Shown piece by piece: positions 27,733 through 36,800 of a stretch of 64,000 nt of DNA. The notes under the pieces were generated by a model. That model made no database searches, was not told the origin of the DNA, and saw nothing but the letters and a program-made list of their open reading frames with translations. The position numbers and the translations under genes are program-made. Each line of letters starts with the position of its first letter. The first letter of the stretch is position 1. Source of the stretch: Arthrobacter jinronghuae (GTDB lineage: Bacteria > Actinomycetota > Actinomycetes > Actinomycetales > Micrococcaceae); the NCBI RefSeq assembly GCF_025244825.1, contig NZ_CP104263.1, positions 558,001 to 622,000 on the forward strand. Reading direction: 5' to 3'.

Positions 27733-28266
27733 TTACCCGTTTCTCCCGCTGCGTGGTTGCAACCCGTCCGGAGCGCCGTCGTTGTCGGGGGGCGCGGCGC
27801 CGTCGGACTGCCGGTCCTTAATATGGCGGTCGTAGCTCTCACGGATGGCCTGCATAAAGCCCAGGATGGTGCGCAGCTCCGTTTCCGTGTACCGGGACAT
27901 GACCTCGTCGGTGAGGGCGCCCAGGGGGCCGAAGTAGGCACCGGCAAGCTGCATGGCCAGGGGCTCGAAGTGCAGGGTAACCTTCCGCCTGTCCGCATGG
28001 CTGCGGTTGCGGTGGATGTGGCCGATGCGCTCCAGCCGGTCGATCACCGCGGTGGTGGCGCCGGAGGAGGTGCCCAGCCTGGCGCTGAGCTGCCCGGCGG
28101 TTAGTGCCTCATGCCGCATCTCCGCCTCCATGATGAGCACCAGGGCGCGCATGTCCGTGGCATTCAGGCCGTTGGAGTGCGCGAAAGCGTCCGCGACACG
28201 CTGGCCGTCAAGGCTCATGCCGCGGATTGCGTCGACGATCTCCCGCCGTAGCTCTTTGTCCTCCAC
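27733..28266 (-). CDS. MarR family transcriptional regulator
   Basis: 177 residues with the MarR winged helix: LNATDMRALVLIMEAEMR, then LTAGQLSARLGTSSGATTAVIDRLE as recognition helix and IHRNRSHADRRKVTLHFE as the wing (the DRR signature). The C-terminal 30 residues are Pro/Asp-rich and probably unstructured. GTG 28266 is the start. The gene is divergent from the MMPL transporter across an 86-base gap packed with AAGTATCT/AGATACTT half-sites. This implies that it represses the transporter and probably itself, released by an exporter substrate. Confidence 0.92.
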   Translation of the reverse strand: MEDKELRREIVDAIRGMSLDGQRVADAFAHSNGLNATDMRALVLIMEAEMRHEALTAGQLSARLGTSSGATTAVIDRLERIGHIHRNRSHADRRKVTLHFEPLAMQLAGAYFGPLGALTDEVMSRYTETELRTILGFMQAIRESYDRHIKDRQSDGAAPPDNDGAPDGLQPRSGRNG

Positions 28267-28289
28267 AAACCAATAGTAACTGGGAATTG

Positions 28290-28330
28290 AAGTATCTCTA
28301 TATCTAAGATACTTTCGAATGGAGATACTT
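28290..28330. promoter_or_regulatory. Operator array between marR and the MMPL gene
   Basis: AAGTATCT (28290-28297) and AGATACTT (28307-28314) are exact inverted repeats with a 9-base spacer. A third AGATACTT stands at 28323-28330, giving a 16-base direct repeat. TATCT-A-AGATA at 28301-28311 is a further inner palindrome. This A+T-rich block differs sharply from its surroundings and is the natural binding site for the neighbouring MarR. Confidence 0.8.
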
Positions 28331-28352
28331 TTTAGACGGCTTGGAGAAGCGC

Positions 28353-30482
28353 ATGTATGCAGGGATAGTGAAGAACGCCAAGACGGCGTGGATCACGCTG
28401 CTGATCGGGGTGGCCGTCATCATTGGCCTGTTCGCCCTGCCGGCACAGGAAAGCGACACCACCGACGTGGGTGGGCTGAATGACAAGTACCAGTCCGCCC
28501 AGGTCGCCGACCTGCTTCAGGAGTTCCCCGACGCGCAGGAATCCTCCGCCATTGTGGTGGTTTCCCGGGAGGACGGCGGTCCGCTGACGGACGCGGACAC
28601 TGCCGGCATTGCCGGGATCAACGCGGCGGTTACGGAGGCCGGGGCCTCGGGTCCGCCGCCGCAGGTTCCGCCGGTGGTTTCGGAAAACCGGCTGGTCGCG
28701 ATTGTTCCGCTGACGCTGCAGGCAGCCGCCGACGACGGTGACGCCGTCTCTGCGGAGGTCGAAGATCTCCGGACCGCCGTTGCCGATGCCGCTCCCGAGG
28801 GCGTTAAGGCGGAGCTGACCGGCGGGGCGGCCTTCAGTGCTGACCTGGCCGGCGTGTTCTCGGGCGCCAACTTCGTGCTGCTGACCGTCACCGCCGGCGT
28901 CGTCGCCGTGCTGCTGCTGATCACCTACCGTTCGCCGTGGCTCTGGATCGTGCCGCTGGCGATTGTCGGCGCCATCGAACAGCTGGCCGCAAAGGTAGTG
29001 GACCTGCTGGCCCCGGCCACGGGAATTACCGTGGATCCGTCCGCCGTAGGTATTACCAGCGTCCTGGTCTTCGGTGCAGCCACCAACTATGCCCTGCTGC
29101 TCATTGCCCGGTACCGGGAGGAACTGCGCGTCCACGACTCCGTGTACGAGGCCATGCGCAAGGCCCTGACCCGCACCCGCGAAGCCATCATTGCCAGCGG
29201 CGGCACCGTCATCCTGGCCCTGCTCACCCTGCTGTTCGCCGATACCCAGAGCTACCGCGGCCTCGGCTTCTCGGCGGCCATCGGCATTGTGCTGGCCATC
29301 TTCAGCGCATTGTTCCTGCTGCCGGTGGCCCTGGTGCTGCTGGGCCGCAAACTGTTCTGGCCCTTTGTGCCCAAGGTGGGGGACCCGGCCAAGGAAGGCA
29401 AGTTCTGGGGCCGCCTCGGTGAAGCCACCGCACGCCGGCCCAAGACCATTGCCGGCACCGCCGTCCTGGTGCTGCTGGCCCTGGGCAGCGCCCTGTTCAC
29501 CCTGCAGATCGGCCTGAGCGAAAACGAGCAGTTCCGGGAAAAGCCCCAGGCCGTCACAGCTGCGGAGACCCTGTCCGAAGGCTTCCCGGCCGGCTCATCC
29601 TCGCCCGTCACCGTCCTGGTGGACACCGACTCGGCGGACGACGCCGTCGCGCAGCTCTCCGGCATCGAAGGCGTCACTGCGGCGACTCCCGGCACCGAGC
29701 ATGACGGACGTACCCGGGTGGAACTGGTCACCGGGTACGAGGCCGGCACCGACGAAGCCAACACCTTCATCACCGACCTGCGGAACGACCTTGCCGGTGA
29801 GGACTATGAGGCGCTGGTAGGCGGCGAGGCCGCCGAACGGGTGGACCAGCTGGCTGCGAACCAGCACGACACCGTGCTGGTGGGCACCTCCGTGATCGCC
29901 CTGGTGTTCCTTGTGCTGATGATCCTGCTGCGTTCCCTGGTGGCACCGGTGCTGCTGGTCGCCTCCGTGCTGCTGACGTTCCTGGCCGCAACCGGTCTGA
30001 GCTGGTTGCTGTTCGAGAATGTGCTCGACTTCCCGGCCATGGACGTGCAGACACTGCTCTACTCGTTCCTGTTCCTGGTGGCACTGGGTGTGGACTACAA
30101 CATCTTCCTGACCACCCGCGCCCGGGAAAACGCGGCCACCATGGGCACCAAGCAGGGCATGCTGGCGGCCCTGCGCTCCACCGGCGGCGTGATCACCAGC
30201 GCCGGCATCCTGCTGGCGGCCGTCTTCGCGGTCCTCGGCGTCCTGCCGCTGGTGACCCTGACCCAGGTGGGCATCATCGTGGCCATCGGTGTCCTGTTTG
30301 ACACGCTGCTGGTGCGGACCGTCGTGGTCCCGGCCCTAACCTTTGTCCTGGGCGACAAGTTCTGGTGGCCGTCCAACCCTGCGGGTAAAGACGGACACCA
30401 CGGACGCCACGAGGCTGAGCCCCAGCAGGATCCAGCGGGCGACGGTCAGCGTGCCGGCCAGGGCGGCATCTCCGCCCGTTAG
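28353..30482 (+). CDS. MMPL family transporter (RND-like exporter)
   Basis: 709 residues from ATG 28353, with GGAG six bases before; a TTG 12 bases upstream is in frame but overlaps that site. Two repeats of an N-terminal transmembrane helix, a periplasm-side loop and five clustered helices, as in MmpL proteins: helices at about 11-30, 175-330, 365-385 and 530-690. Conserved pieces include NYALLLIARYREEL in repeat one and ALGVDYNIFLTTRARE in repeat two. It should use proton energy to export a hydrophobic compound. Repression by the divergent MarR is likely. The last 48 codons run antisense to the end of the next gene. Confidence 0.92.
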   Translation: MYAGIVKNAKTAWITLLIGVAVIIGLFALPAQESDTTDVGGLNDKYQSAQVADLLQEFPDAQESSAIVVVSREDGGPLTDADTAGIAGINAAVTEAGASGPPPQVPPVVSENRLVAIVPLTLQAAADDGDAVSAEVEDLRTAVADAAPEGVKAELTGGAAFSADLAGVFSGANFVLLTVTAGVVAVLLLITYRSPWLWIVPLAIVGAIEQLAAKVVDLLAPATGITVDPSAVGITSVLVFGAATNYALLLIARYREELRVHDSVYEAMRKALTRTREAIIASGGTVILALLTLLFADTQSYRGLGFSAAIGIVLAIFSALFLLPVALVLLGRKLFWPFVPKVGDPAKEGKFWGRLGEATARRPKTIAGTAVLVLLALGSALFTLQIGLSENEQFREKPQAVTAAETLSEGFPAGSSSPVTVLVDTDSADDAVAQLSGIEGVTAATPGTEHDGRTRVELVTGYEAGTDEANTFITDLRNDLAGEDYEALVGGEAAERVDQLAANQHDTVLVGTSVIALVFLVLMILLRSLVAPVLLVASVLLTFLAATGLSWLLFENVLDFPAMDVQTLLYSFLFLVALGVDYNIFLTTRARENAATMGTKQGMLAALRSTGGVITSAGILLAAVFAVLGVLPLVTLTQVGIIVAIGVLFDTLLVRTVVVPALTFVLGDKFWWPSNPAGKDGHHGRHEAEPQQDPAGDGQRAGQGGISAR

Positions 30483-30968
30483 TTCGGCCGCACCGAGGGC
30501 ATTGTCAATGGCAATGTTCTCCCACAGGTCGGCCACCACAAAGAGGATCGGCGCACTGAAGAGCACCCAGCGCAATGCCCGGCGCTGGGTGTTCAGCCCG
30601 ATGATCAGCAGCCAGGTCAGGCCGAAGATCAGGGGAAAGAGCGTCCCGGCCGTCTTGTGCACGTAACTGAGCCGGCCCAGCGCCTCCTCGTCCATGGCAC
30701 TGCGCAGGGCCGCCAGGTGGTCTTCGCCGTAGCCGAAGACCATGGAGTCGGGCATGGACAGGCCGTCCGCGAGTTCGGACAACTGGCCCGGCACCATGAG
30801 GTGCAGGTACCAGAACAGGAACAGTGTGGCCACCACCCCCGCAATCACAAGCAGACCCGGGCTGCTCTTACCCTGCGGTCCCGCGGGTATTGCTCCCGGG
30901 GCGCCCGGGCGGGCTTGTCCGGCTTGGACTCCGTGTTTGGCGGCGCGCTGCGCGGCGGTTTTTCCCAT
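30336..30968 (-). CDS. Four-TM membrane protein of unknown function
   Basis: 210 residues from ATG 30968 (MGKTAAQRAAKHGVQAG). The frame is open further but only this start gives a natural protein. Hydrophobic segments at about 38-58, 107-128, 133-150 and 170-195; between the first two a polar stretch (GYGEDHLAALRSAMDEEALG). I do not recognise the family. The ribosome site is weak. It converges on the MMPL gene and overlaps it by 147 bases, its last transmembrane helix being antisense to the hydrophilic MMPL tail. Both frames look like real coding sequence. It is divergent from the inositol-monophosphatase-like gene. Confidence 0.75.
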   Translation of the reverse strand: MGKTAAQRAAKHGVQAGQARPGAPGAIPAGPQGKSSPGLLVIAGVVATLFLFWYLHLMVPGQLSELADGLSMPDSMVFGYGEDHLAALRSAMDEEALGRLSYVHKTAGTLFPLIFGLTWLLIIGLNTQRRALRWVLFSAPILFVVADLWENIAIDNALGAAELTGGDAALAGTLTVARWILLGLSLVASVVSVFTRRVGRPPELVAQDKG

Positions 30969-31059
30969 AGGTACAGTATGGCCGCACCGGTCCCGCACCC
31001 CGATGAGCCGCCCCGTGTGCGCCTGTCCGGGGCGCCGGCAGGCGGCTACGCTGGGGGCT

Positions 31060-31863
31060 ATGAGTGCCGTTGCATCCCCCGAAGACTTCGACCTCGCCGC
31101 CGAGCTGGTGCGGGAGGCCGGGCAGCTTGCCCTGCGCATGCGCTCGGAAGGGCTGACCGCCAGCGAGAAGACCTCGGTGTCCGACGTCGTTACCGCCGCG
31201 GACCGCGAGGCTGAGGCCCTGGTGGTGAACCGGCTGCGGCAACTGCGCCCGGATGACGGGATTGTGGGGGAGGAGGGTGCCAGCCACCAGGGCACCTCCG
31301 GCCGGTCCTGGGTCATCGACCCGGTGGACGGAACCTACAACTTCTTCGCCGGCTCCACCTACTGGTGCTCGGCCATCGCGCTTCGGAACGAACCCGGTCC
31401 GCACGAACCTCCCGGAGACCCGGATGTCCTGCTGGGCGCCATCTACCAGCCGCAGGAAGACCGACTGTGGATCGGGGGGAAGGGCTTCCCGGCCACGGTC
31501 AACGGATCCGTTATTGCTCCACCCGGTGACGAATCGCTGGACCGCCTGTCCGCGGGAACCTACATCCACCCCACCTGGCTGCTCCGCCCCGAGGTCACCG
31601 GTCCATGGACAGCGGCGGCTTCGCGGGCGGCGACCATCCGGATGATGGGATCCGGCTCCTGCGACCTGGCCCGCGTGGCCACCGGCCAGTCCGGCGCCTG
31701 GTTCCAGCACAGCTGCCCGGAATGGGACTGGCTGCCGGGCAAGGCCATAGTCCGAGCCGCGGGCGGCAGCACCGCCGTCGTCGAAGTGCATGGCTTCCGT
31801 TGGCACATTGCCGGCACCGCCTCAGCGGTCCGCGAGATCCACGGCGCCCTGACCTCCGGCTGA
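31060..31863 (+). CDS. Inositol monophosphatase family protein
   Basis: 267 residues. The metal-site motifs of the lithium-sensitive phosphatase family are all present: GEEGAS (Glu ligand), WVIDPVDGTYNFFAG (the DPIDGT motif) and the C-terminal WDWLPGKAIVRAAGG (WD ligand). Metal-dependent removal of phosphate from inositol phosphate or a similar sugar phosphate is expected. Related actinobacterial enzymes include histidinol phosphatases, so the substrate is uncertain. ATG 31060 is preceded by GGGGG. The next gene is pcrA, 96 bases on. Confidence 0.9.
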   Translation: MSAVASPEDFDLAAELVREAGQLALRMRSEGLTASEKTSVSDVVTAADREAEALVVNRLRQLRPDDGIVGEEGASHQGTSGRSWVIDPVDGTYNFFAGSTYWCSAIALRNEPGPHEPPGDPDVLLGAIYQPQEDRLWIGGKGFPATVNGSVIAPPGDESLDRLSAGTYIHPTWLLRPEVTGPWTAAASRAATIRMMGSGSCDLARVATGQSGAWFQHSCPEWDWLPGKAIVRAAGGSTAVVEVHGFRWHIAGTASAVREIHGALTSG

Positions 31864-31959
31864 CCGGTTCGGCCCGGTCCGTCCCGGTCCGCCCCGCGGG
31901 AGCGGACGGTTTGGGTGCTCACCGGAATGTCAGCCGCAGCGCCTAGACTTAAAGCCATC

Positions 31960-34410
31960 ATGGACTATCTCTTTGATCCACTCTTTCCCGCACCCCGCAA
32001 AGCCGAACCGGCGCCTGCCGCAACGGCGCCGCCTTCCGGCACTGAGCGAAGGGGCTCCTCCTACGCGGACGAAAGCCGGGCCGCGGACCTGCTGCAGGGG
32101 CTGAATCCGCAGCAGGAGGAAGCGGTGAAGCATGCCGGCTCACCGCTGCTGATCGTGGCCGGTGCCGGCTCGGGCAAGACCCGGGTGCTCAGCCACCGGA
32201 TCGCCTACCTGCTCGCCACCGGCCGGTCCAACCCCGGCCAGATCCTCGCCATCACCTTCACCAACAAGGCCGCCGCCGAAATGCGCGAGCGGATCGAAAA
32301 CCTGGTGGGCGGCGTCGCGAAGACCATGTGGATCTCCACCTTCCACTCCTCCTGCGTGCGGATCCTGCGCCGGGAAGCCAAGACCGTGGGGATGAACTCG
32401 AACTTCTCCATTTACGACTCGGCGGACTCGCTGCGCCTGATCACGCTGGTGGCCAAGGGGCTGGATCTGGATCCGAAGCGCTTCACGCCCAAGTCGATCA
32501 TGAACAAGATCTCCGCCCTGAAGAACGAACTCATCGACGAAGAGTCCTACGCGGAATCGGCCAACTACTCCGATCCCTTCGAGCAGGCCGTCGCAGACGT
32601 CTACAAGGGCTACGCGCAGCGGATGCGCCAGGCCAACGCCATGGACTTCGATGACCTGATTGCGCAGACCGTGTTTATGTTCCGCGCGTTCCCCGGTGTC
32701 GCCGAGTACTACCGGCGGCGCTTCCGGCACATCCTGGTGGACGAATACCAGGACACCAACCACGCGCAGTACGCCCTGGTCCGCGAACTGGTGGGCAGCG
32801 ACGACGACGCGCTGGACGTGCCGCCGGCCGAACTCACCGTGGTGGGCGACTCCGACCAGTCCATTTACGCCTTCCGCGGCGCCGACGTCCGCAACATCAA
32901 TGACTTCGAAAAGGACTACCCGAGCGCGCGGACCATCCTGCTCGAGCAGAACTACCGCTCCACGCAGACCATCCTCAACGCCGCCAACGCGGTGATCTCC
33001 CGCAATCCCAACCGCCCAGAGAAGCGGCTGTGGACAGCGGAGGGCGACGGCGAAAAGATCATCGGCTACGTGGGTGAGAACGAGCACGAGGAAGCCCGTT
33101 TCATCGCCGAGGAGATCGACCGCCTGCAGGACGAGGAGAACCTGCGCCCGGGCGACGTCGCCGTCTTCTACCGGACCAACGCGCAGTCCCGTTCCTTGGA
33201 AGACGTCCTGGTGCGGGTGGGTCTGCCCTACAAGGTGGTCGGCGGCACGCGGTTCTACGAGCGCAAGGAAATCAAGGACGCGCTGGCCTACCTTCGCGTG
33301 CTGGTGAATTCGGACGACGTCGTGAACCTGCGCCGGATCCTCAACGAACCCAAGCGGGGCATCGGCGACCGCGCCGAGTACTCCGTGGCCGCCCTCGCCG
33401 AACGTGAACGGATCTCCTTCATGGCCGCCCTGCGGCGTGCCGAGGAGGCTCCGGGTCTGGCCACCCGCTCGCTCAACTCCATCAACGGCTTCGTCAAGCT
33501 GATTGACGACCTCGCCGAGGTGGCCAGCGGCTCCGGCGCGTCCGCAGCCCTGGAAGCCGTGCTGGAACAGACCGGCTACCTGGCGCAGCTGCGTTCCAGC
33601 AATGACCCGCAGGACGAATCCCGGGTCGAGAACCTGGCCGAACTGGTCGCCGTGGTCCGCGAATATGAGCGGGACAATCCAGAGGGTTCCCTCGGCGAGT
33701 TCCTGGAGCAGGTCTCCCTGGTGGCGGACGCCGATTCCATTCCCGATGCCCCCGGCGGTTCGGCGGAGGAAGTCGCGGCCGCCGTCGAGGAATCCCGCCG
33801 GCAGGGCGTGGTGACCCTGATGACCCTGCACACCGCGAAGGGACTGGAATTCCCGGTCGTTTTCCTCACCGGCATGGAACAGGGCCTGTTCCCGCACCAG
33901 CGTTCGGCCACGGATCCGGCCGAACTGGCCGAGGAACGGCGGCTGGCCTATGTGGGACTGACCCGGGCACGCCAGCGCCTGTACCTGACCCGGTCCGAGG
34001 TTCGCAGCATGTGGGGCCAGAGCCAGTACAACCCCGCCAGCCAGTTTGTCAGCGAAGTTCCGGCCGAGCTGATTGAGTGGAAGCGCGAGGGCATGGACCG
34101 TCCCACCTGGGGCGGCGGCGGCAGTATCACCTCAAGCCGCTACGGCGGATCCTCCTGGGGCGCCGGAGCGCCGAGCGGCACCGGCGGCAGCACCGCCAAT
34201 TCACCGGTGGCCAAGGCCATCGGCCGCGTGCAGCCGCAGAAGGAAGTCGTGTCCGTGGCCGCCGGCGACAAGGTCAACCACACGTCCTTCGGCTCCGGCA
34301 CGGTGCTGGCGGTGGAAGGCGCAGGGGATAAGACGGTAGCGAAGGTGAAGTTCGACGTCGGCGAGAAACGCCTGCTGCTGCGTTACGCGCCGCTCACCAA
34401 AGAGAGCTGA
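31960..34410 (+). CDS. pcrA: ATP-dependent DNA helicase PcrA/UvrD
   Basis: 816 residues, SF1A helicase acting in repair and in removing protein from DNA. Motifs: LNPQQEEAV (Q), VAGAGSGKTRVL (Walker A), TFTNKAAAEMRER, STFHSSCVRILR, LVDEYQDTN (II), GDSDQSIYAFRGAD (III), EQNYRST (IV), LHTAKGLEFPVVFL (V) and LAYVGLTRARQRLYLT (VI). The C-terminal tail ends in a Tudor-like KVNHTSFGSGTVLAVEG module, as in PcrA that contacts RNA polymerase. MDYLFDPLFPAPRK at ATG 31960 is the usual start; the ribosome site is weak. About 80 Gly/Ser-rich residues link the core to the tail. Confidence 0.95.
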   Translation: MDYLFDPLFPAPRKAEPAPAATAPPSGTERRGSSYADESRAADLLQGLNPQQEEAVKHAGSPLLIVAGAGSGKTRVLSHRIAYLLATGRSNPGQILAITFTNKAAAEMRERIENLVGGVAKTMWISTFHSSCVRILRREAKTVGMNSNFSIYDSADSLRLITLVAKGLDLDPKRFTPKSIMNKISALKNELIDEESYAESANYSDPFEQAVADVYKGYAQRMRQANAMDFDDLIAQTVFMFRAFPGVAEYYRRRFRHILVDEYQDTNHAQYALVRELVGSDDDALDVPPAELTVVGDSDQSIYAFRGADVRNINDFEKDYPSARTILLEQNYRSTQTILNAANAVISRNPNRPEKRLWTAEGDGEKIIGYVGENEHEEARFIAEEIDRLQDEENLRPGDVAVFYRTNAQSRSLEDVLVRVGLPYKVVGGTRFYERKEIKDALAYLRVLVNSDDVVNLRRILNEPKRGIGDRAEYSVAALAERERISFMAALRRAEEAPGLATRSLNSINGFVKLIDDLAEVASGSGASAALEAVLEQTGYLAQLRSSNDPQDESRVENLAELVAVVREYERDNPEGSLGEFLEQVSLVADADSIPDAPGGSAEEVAAAVEESRRQGVVTLMTLHTAKGLEFPVVFLTGMEQGLFPHQRSATDPAELAEERRLAYVGLTRARQRLYLTRSEVRSMWGQSQYNPASQFVSEVPAELIEWKREGMDRPTWGGGGSITSSRYGGSSWGAGAPSGTGGSTANSPVAKAIGRVQPQKEVVSVAAGDKVNHTSFGSGTVLAVEGAGDKTVAKVKFDVGEKRLLLRYAPLTKES

Positions 34411-34502
34411 GCAGGGAGTTTTTTCATAACCCAGACCGGGCATTTTCTACAAACGATAGAACTGTGTGCTTTATCACTAAAGGGGTAGTCTGGGATCGGC
34501 GT

Positions 34503-34538
34503 TCTGCCCTAAGGGACTAAAGTTCCTGATGGGGCAGA
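34503..34538 (+). promoter_or_regulatory. Leader hairpin before sucC
   Basis: TCTGCCC (34503-34509) and GGGCAGA (34532-34538) are exact inverted repeats, with an inner wobble stem GGGAC/GTTCC. It lies 75 bases before the sucC start, in a 200-base non-coding leader. A regulatory role is only a guess. Confidence 0.3.
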
Positions 34539-34613
34539 CCGGCCGGATGCATCTGCTCGGCGATCGCCAGATCGCATGTAAACCCCTACTTCGACGTAGA
34601 AGGACACTAGCCC

Positions 34614-35783
34614 GTGGACCTGTTTGAATATCAGGCGCGCGATATGTTTGAGGCGCACGGTGTACCCGTGCTCGCCGGAATCGTGGCGCACACTCCTGAA
34701 GAAGCCAAAGCTGCTGCTGAGAAGATCGGCGGCGTTGTAGTCGTCAAGGCGCAGGTCAAGGTTGGTGGCCGAGGCAAGGCCGGCGGCGTGAAGGTTGCCA
34801 AGACCGCCGATGAAGCTTTCGAGCACGCATCCAACATCCTCGGCATGGACATCAAGGGCCACACCGTTAACACGGTGATGATTGCCCAGGGTGCCGACAT
34901 TGCCGAGGAATACTACTTCTCGGTCCTGCTGGACCGCGCAAACCGCAACTACCTGGCCATGTGCTCGGTTGAGGGCGGCATGGAGATCGAGCAGCTGGCC
35001 GTGGAGCGTCCCGACGCACTCGCCCGCATTGCCGTTGACCCCGCCGTCGGCATTGACTCCGCCAAGGCCGCAGAGATCGTCGACGCCGCCGGGTTCGCCC
35101 CCGAGCTGCGCGAAGGCGTTATGAACGCCATCATCAAGCTGTGGGATGTCTTCACCAAGGAAGACGCCACCCTCGTTGAGGTCAACCCGCTGGTGAAGAC
35201 CGGCAACGGCGAGATCCTGGCCCTCGACGGCAAGGTCTCCCTCGACGAAAACGCCGACTTCCGCCAGCCCGGCCACGCAGCGCTGGAAGACAAGGACGCC
35301 GCGGATCCGCTCGAGGCCAAGGCCAAGGAAAACGACCTCAACTACGTCAAGCTGGACGGCGAAGTGGGCATCATCGGCAACGGTGCAGGCCTGGTTATGT
35401 CCACCCTCGACGTCGTCGCCTACGCCGGCGAAAATCACGGCAACGTGAAGCCGGCCAACTTCCTGGACATCGGCGGCGGCGCCTCCGCCTCCGTCATGGC
35501 CGCCGGCCTGGACGTCATCCTGAATGACTCCCAGGTCAAGTCCGTGTTCGTCAACGTCTTCGGCGGAATCACCGCCTGTGACGCCGTGGCCAACGGCATC
35601 GTCAAGGCCCTGGAAATCCTGGGCGACGAAGCCAACAAGCCGCTGGTCGTCCGTCTCGACGGCAACAACGTCGAGGAAGGCCGCCGCATCCTTGCCGAGG
35701 CCAACCACCCGCTGGTCACCCTGGCCACCACCATGGACGAAGGCGCCGACAAGGCCGCCGAGCTCGCTCACGCTGCTCGCTAA
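34614..35783 (+). CDS. sucC: Succinyl-CoA synthetase beta subunit (ADP-forming)
   Basis: 389 residues, full length. With SucD it makes succinate, CoA and ATP from succinyl-CoA in the TCA cycle. It shows the ATP-grasp start [34 protein letters not shown], the NPLV loop in [20 protein letters not shown], and the GGGAS and [19 protein letters not shown] phosphate-binding motifs. GTG 34614 is preceded by AGAAGGA. The gene is 36 bases before sucD; both form the operon. Confidence 0.97.
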   Translation: MDLFEYQARDMFEAHGVPVLAGIVAHTPEEAKAAAEKIGGVVVVKAQVKVGGRGKAGGVKVAKTADEAFEHASNILGMDIKGHTVNTVMIAQGADIAEEYYFSVLLDRANRNYLAMCSVEGGMEIEQLAVERPDALARIAVDPAVGIDSAKAAEIVDAAGFAPELREGVMNAIIKLWDVFTKEDATLVEVNPLVKTGNGEILALDGKVSLDENADFRQPGHAALEDKDAADPLEAKAKENDLNYVKLDGEVGIIGNGAGLVMSTLDVVAYAGENHGNVKPANFLDIGGGASASVMAAGLDVILNDSQVKSVFVNVFGGITACDAVANGIVKALEILGDEANKPLVVRLDGNNVEEGRRILAEANHPLVTLATTMDEGADKAAELAHAAR

Positions 35784-35819
35784 CCGAGCCTGTCGAAACC
35801 TAGAAGAGAGAACCCACCT

Positions 35820-36722
35820 ATGTCTATCTACTTGAACAAGGACTCCAAGGTCATCGTTCAGGGCATCACCGGCGGCGAAGGCACCAAGCACACCGCCCTG
35901 ATGCTCAAGGCCGGCACCCAGGTTGTCGGCGGCGTGAACGCCCGCAAGGCCGGCACCACCGTCACCCACGGCGACGTTGAACTGCCTGTCTTCGGCACCG
36001 TTGCCGAGGCCATCGACAAGACCGACGCCGATGTCTCCATCGTCTTCGTACCGCCGGCCTTCACCAAGGACGCCGTAATGGAAGCGATCGACGCCGGCAT
36101 CGGCCTCGTCGTCGTCATCACCGAAGGCGTTCCGGTACAGGATTCCGCCGAGTTCTGGGCCCACGCCCAGTCCAAGGTGGACGCCGACGGCAACCAGGTC
36201 ACCCGCATCATCGGCCCGAACTGCCCCGGCATCATCACCCCGGGTGAAGCACTGGTCGGCATCACGCCCGCCAACATCACCGGCAAGGGCCCCATCGGCC
36301 TGGTCTCCAAGTCCGGCACCCTGACCTACCAGATGATGTACGAGCTGCGTGACCTTGGCTTCTCCACCGCCATCGGCATCGGCGGCGACCCGGTCATCGG
36401 CACCACCCACATCGATGCACTCGCTGCCTTCGAAGCGGATCCCGAAACCAAGGCCATCGTGATGATCGGCGAAATCGGCGGCGACGCCGAAGAGCGTGCC
36501 GCTGAGTTCATCAAGGCCAACGTCACGAAGCCGGTTGTCGGCTACGTGGCGGGCTTCACGGCTCCCGAAGGTAAGACCATGGGTCATGCCGGTGCCATCG
36601 TTTCCGGTTCCGCCGGAACGGCACAGGCCAAGAAGGAAGCCCTCGAGGCCGCGGGCGTGAAGGTCGGCAAGACGCCGTCCGAGACCGCTACGCTGCTGCG
36701 CGAAGTCTACGCAGCCCTCTAG
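35820..36722 (+). CDS. sucD: Succinyl-CoA synthetase alpha subunit
   Basis: 300 residues, full length. It carries the CoA-binding Rossmann domain ([19 protein letters not shown]), [21 protein letters not shown] and the catalytic histidine in [19 protein letters not shown] that is phosphorylated in the reaction. AGAGAGAA precedes ATG 35820. It is the second gene of the sucCD operon and is followed by a clear terminator. Confidence 0.97.
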   Translation: MSIYLNKDSKVIVQGITGGEGTKHTALMLKAGTQVVGGVNARKAGTTVTHGDVELPVFGTVAEAIDKTDADVSIVFVPPAFTKDAVMEAIDAGIGLVVVITEGVPVQDSAEFWAHAQSKVDADGNQVTRIIGPNCPGIITPGEALVGITPANITGKGPIGLVSKSGTLTYQMMYELRDLGFSTAIGIGGDPVIGTTHIDALAAFEADPETKAIVMIGEIGGDAEERAAEFIKANVTKPVVGYVAGFTAPEGKTMGHAGAIVSGSAGTAQAKKEALEAAGVKVGKTPSETATLLREVYAAL

Positions 36723-36736
36723 CTCGTCCCTGCACA

Positions 36737-36774
36737 CCCCCGTCCAACGGATTTCTCCGCTGGACGGGGGTTTT
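36737..36774 (+). terminator. Rho-independent terminator after sucD
   Basis: CCCCCGTCCA (36737-36746) pairs with TGGACGGGGG (36761-36770), with an inner CGGA/TCCG stem, followed by TTTT. It closes the sucCD transcript. Confidence 0.88.
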
Positions 36775-36800
36775 GTGCGTCCCAGCCACGAAAGTCGCAA

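Noticed and set aside
32140..33897. A 585-codon minus-strand open frame opposite pcrA
   Set aside because: Shadow; pcrA helicase motifs are complete on the other strand.
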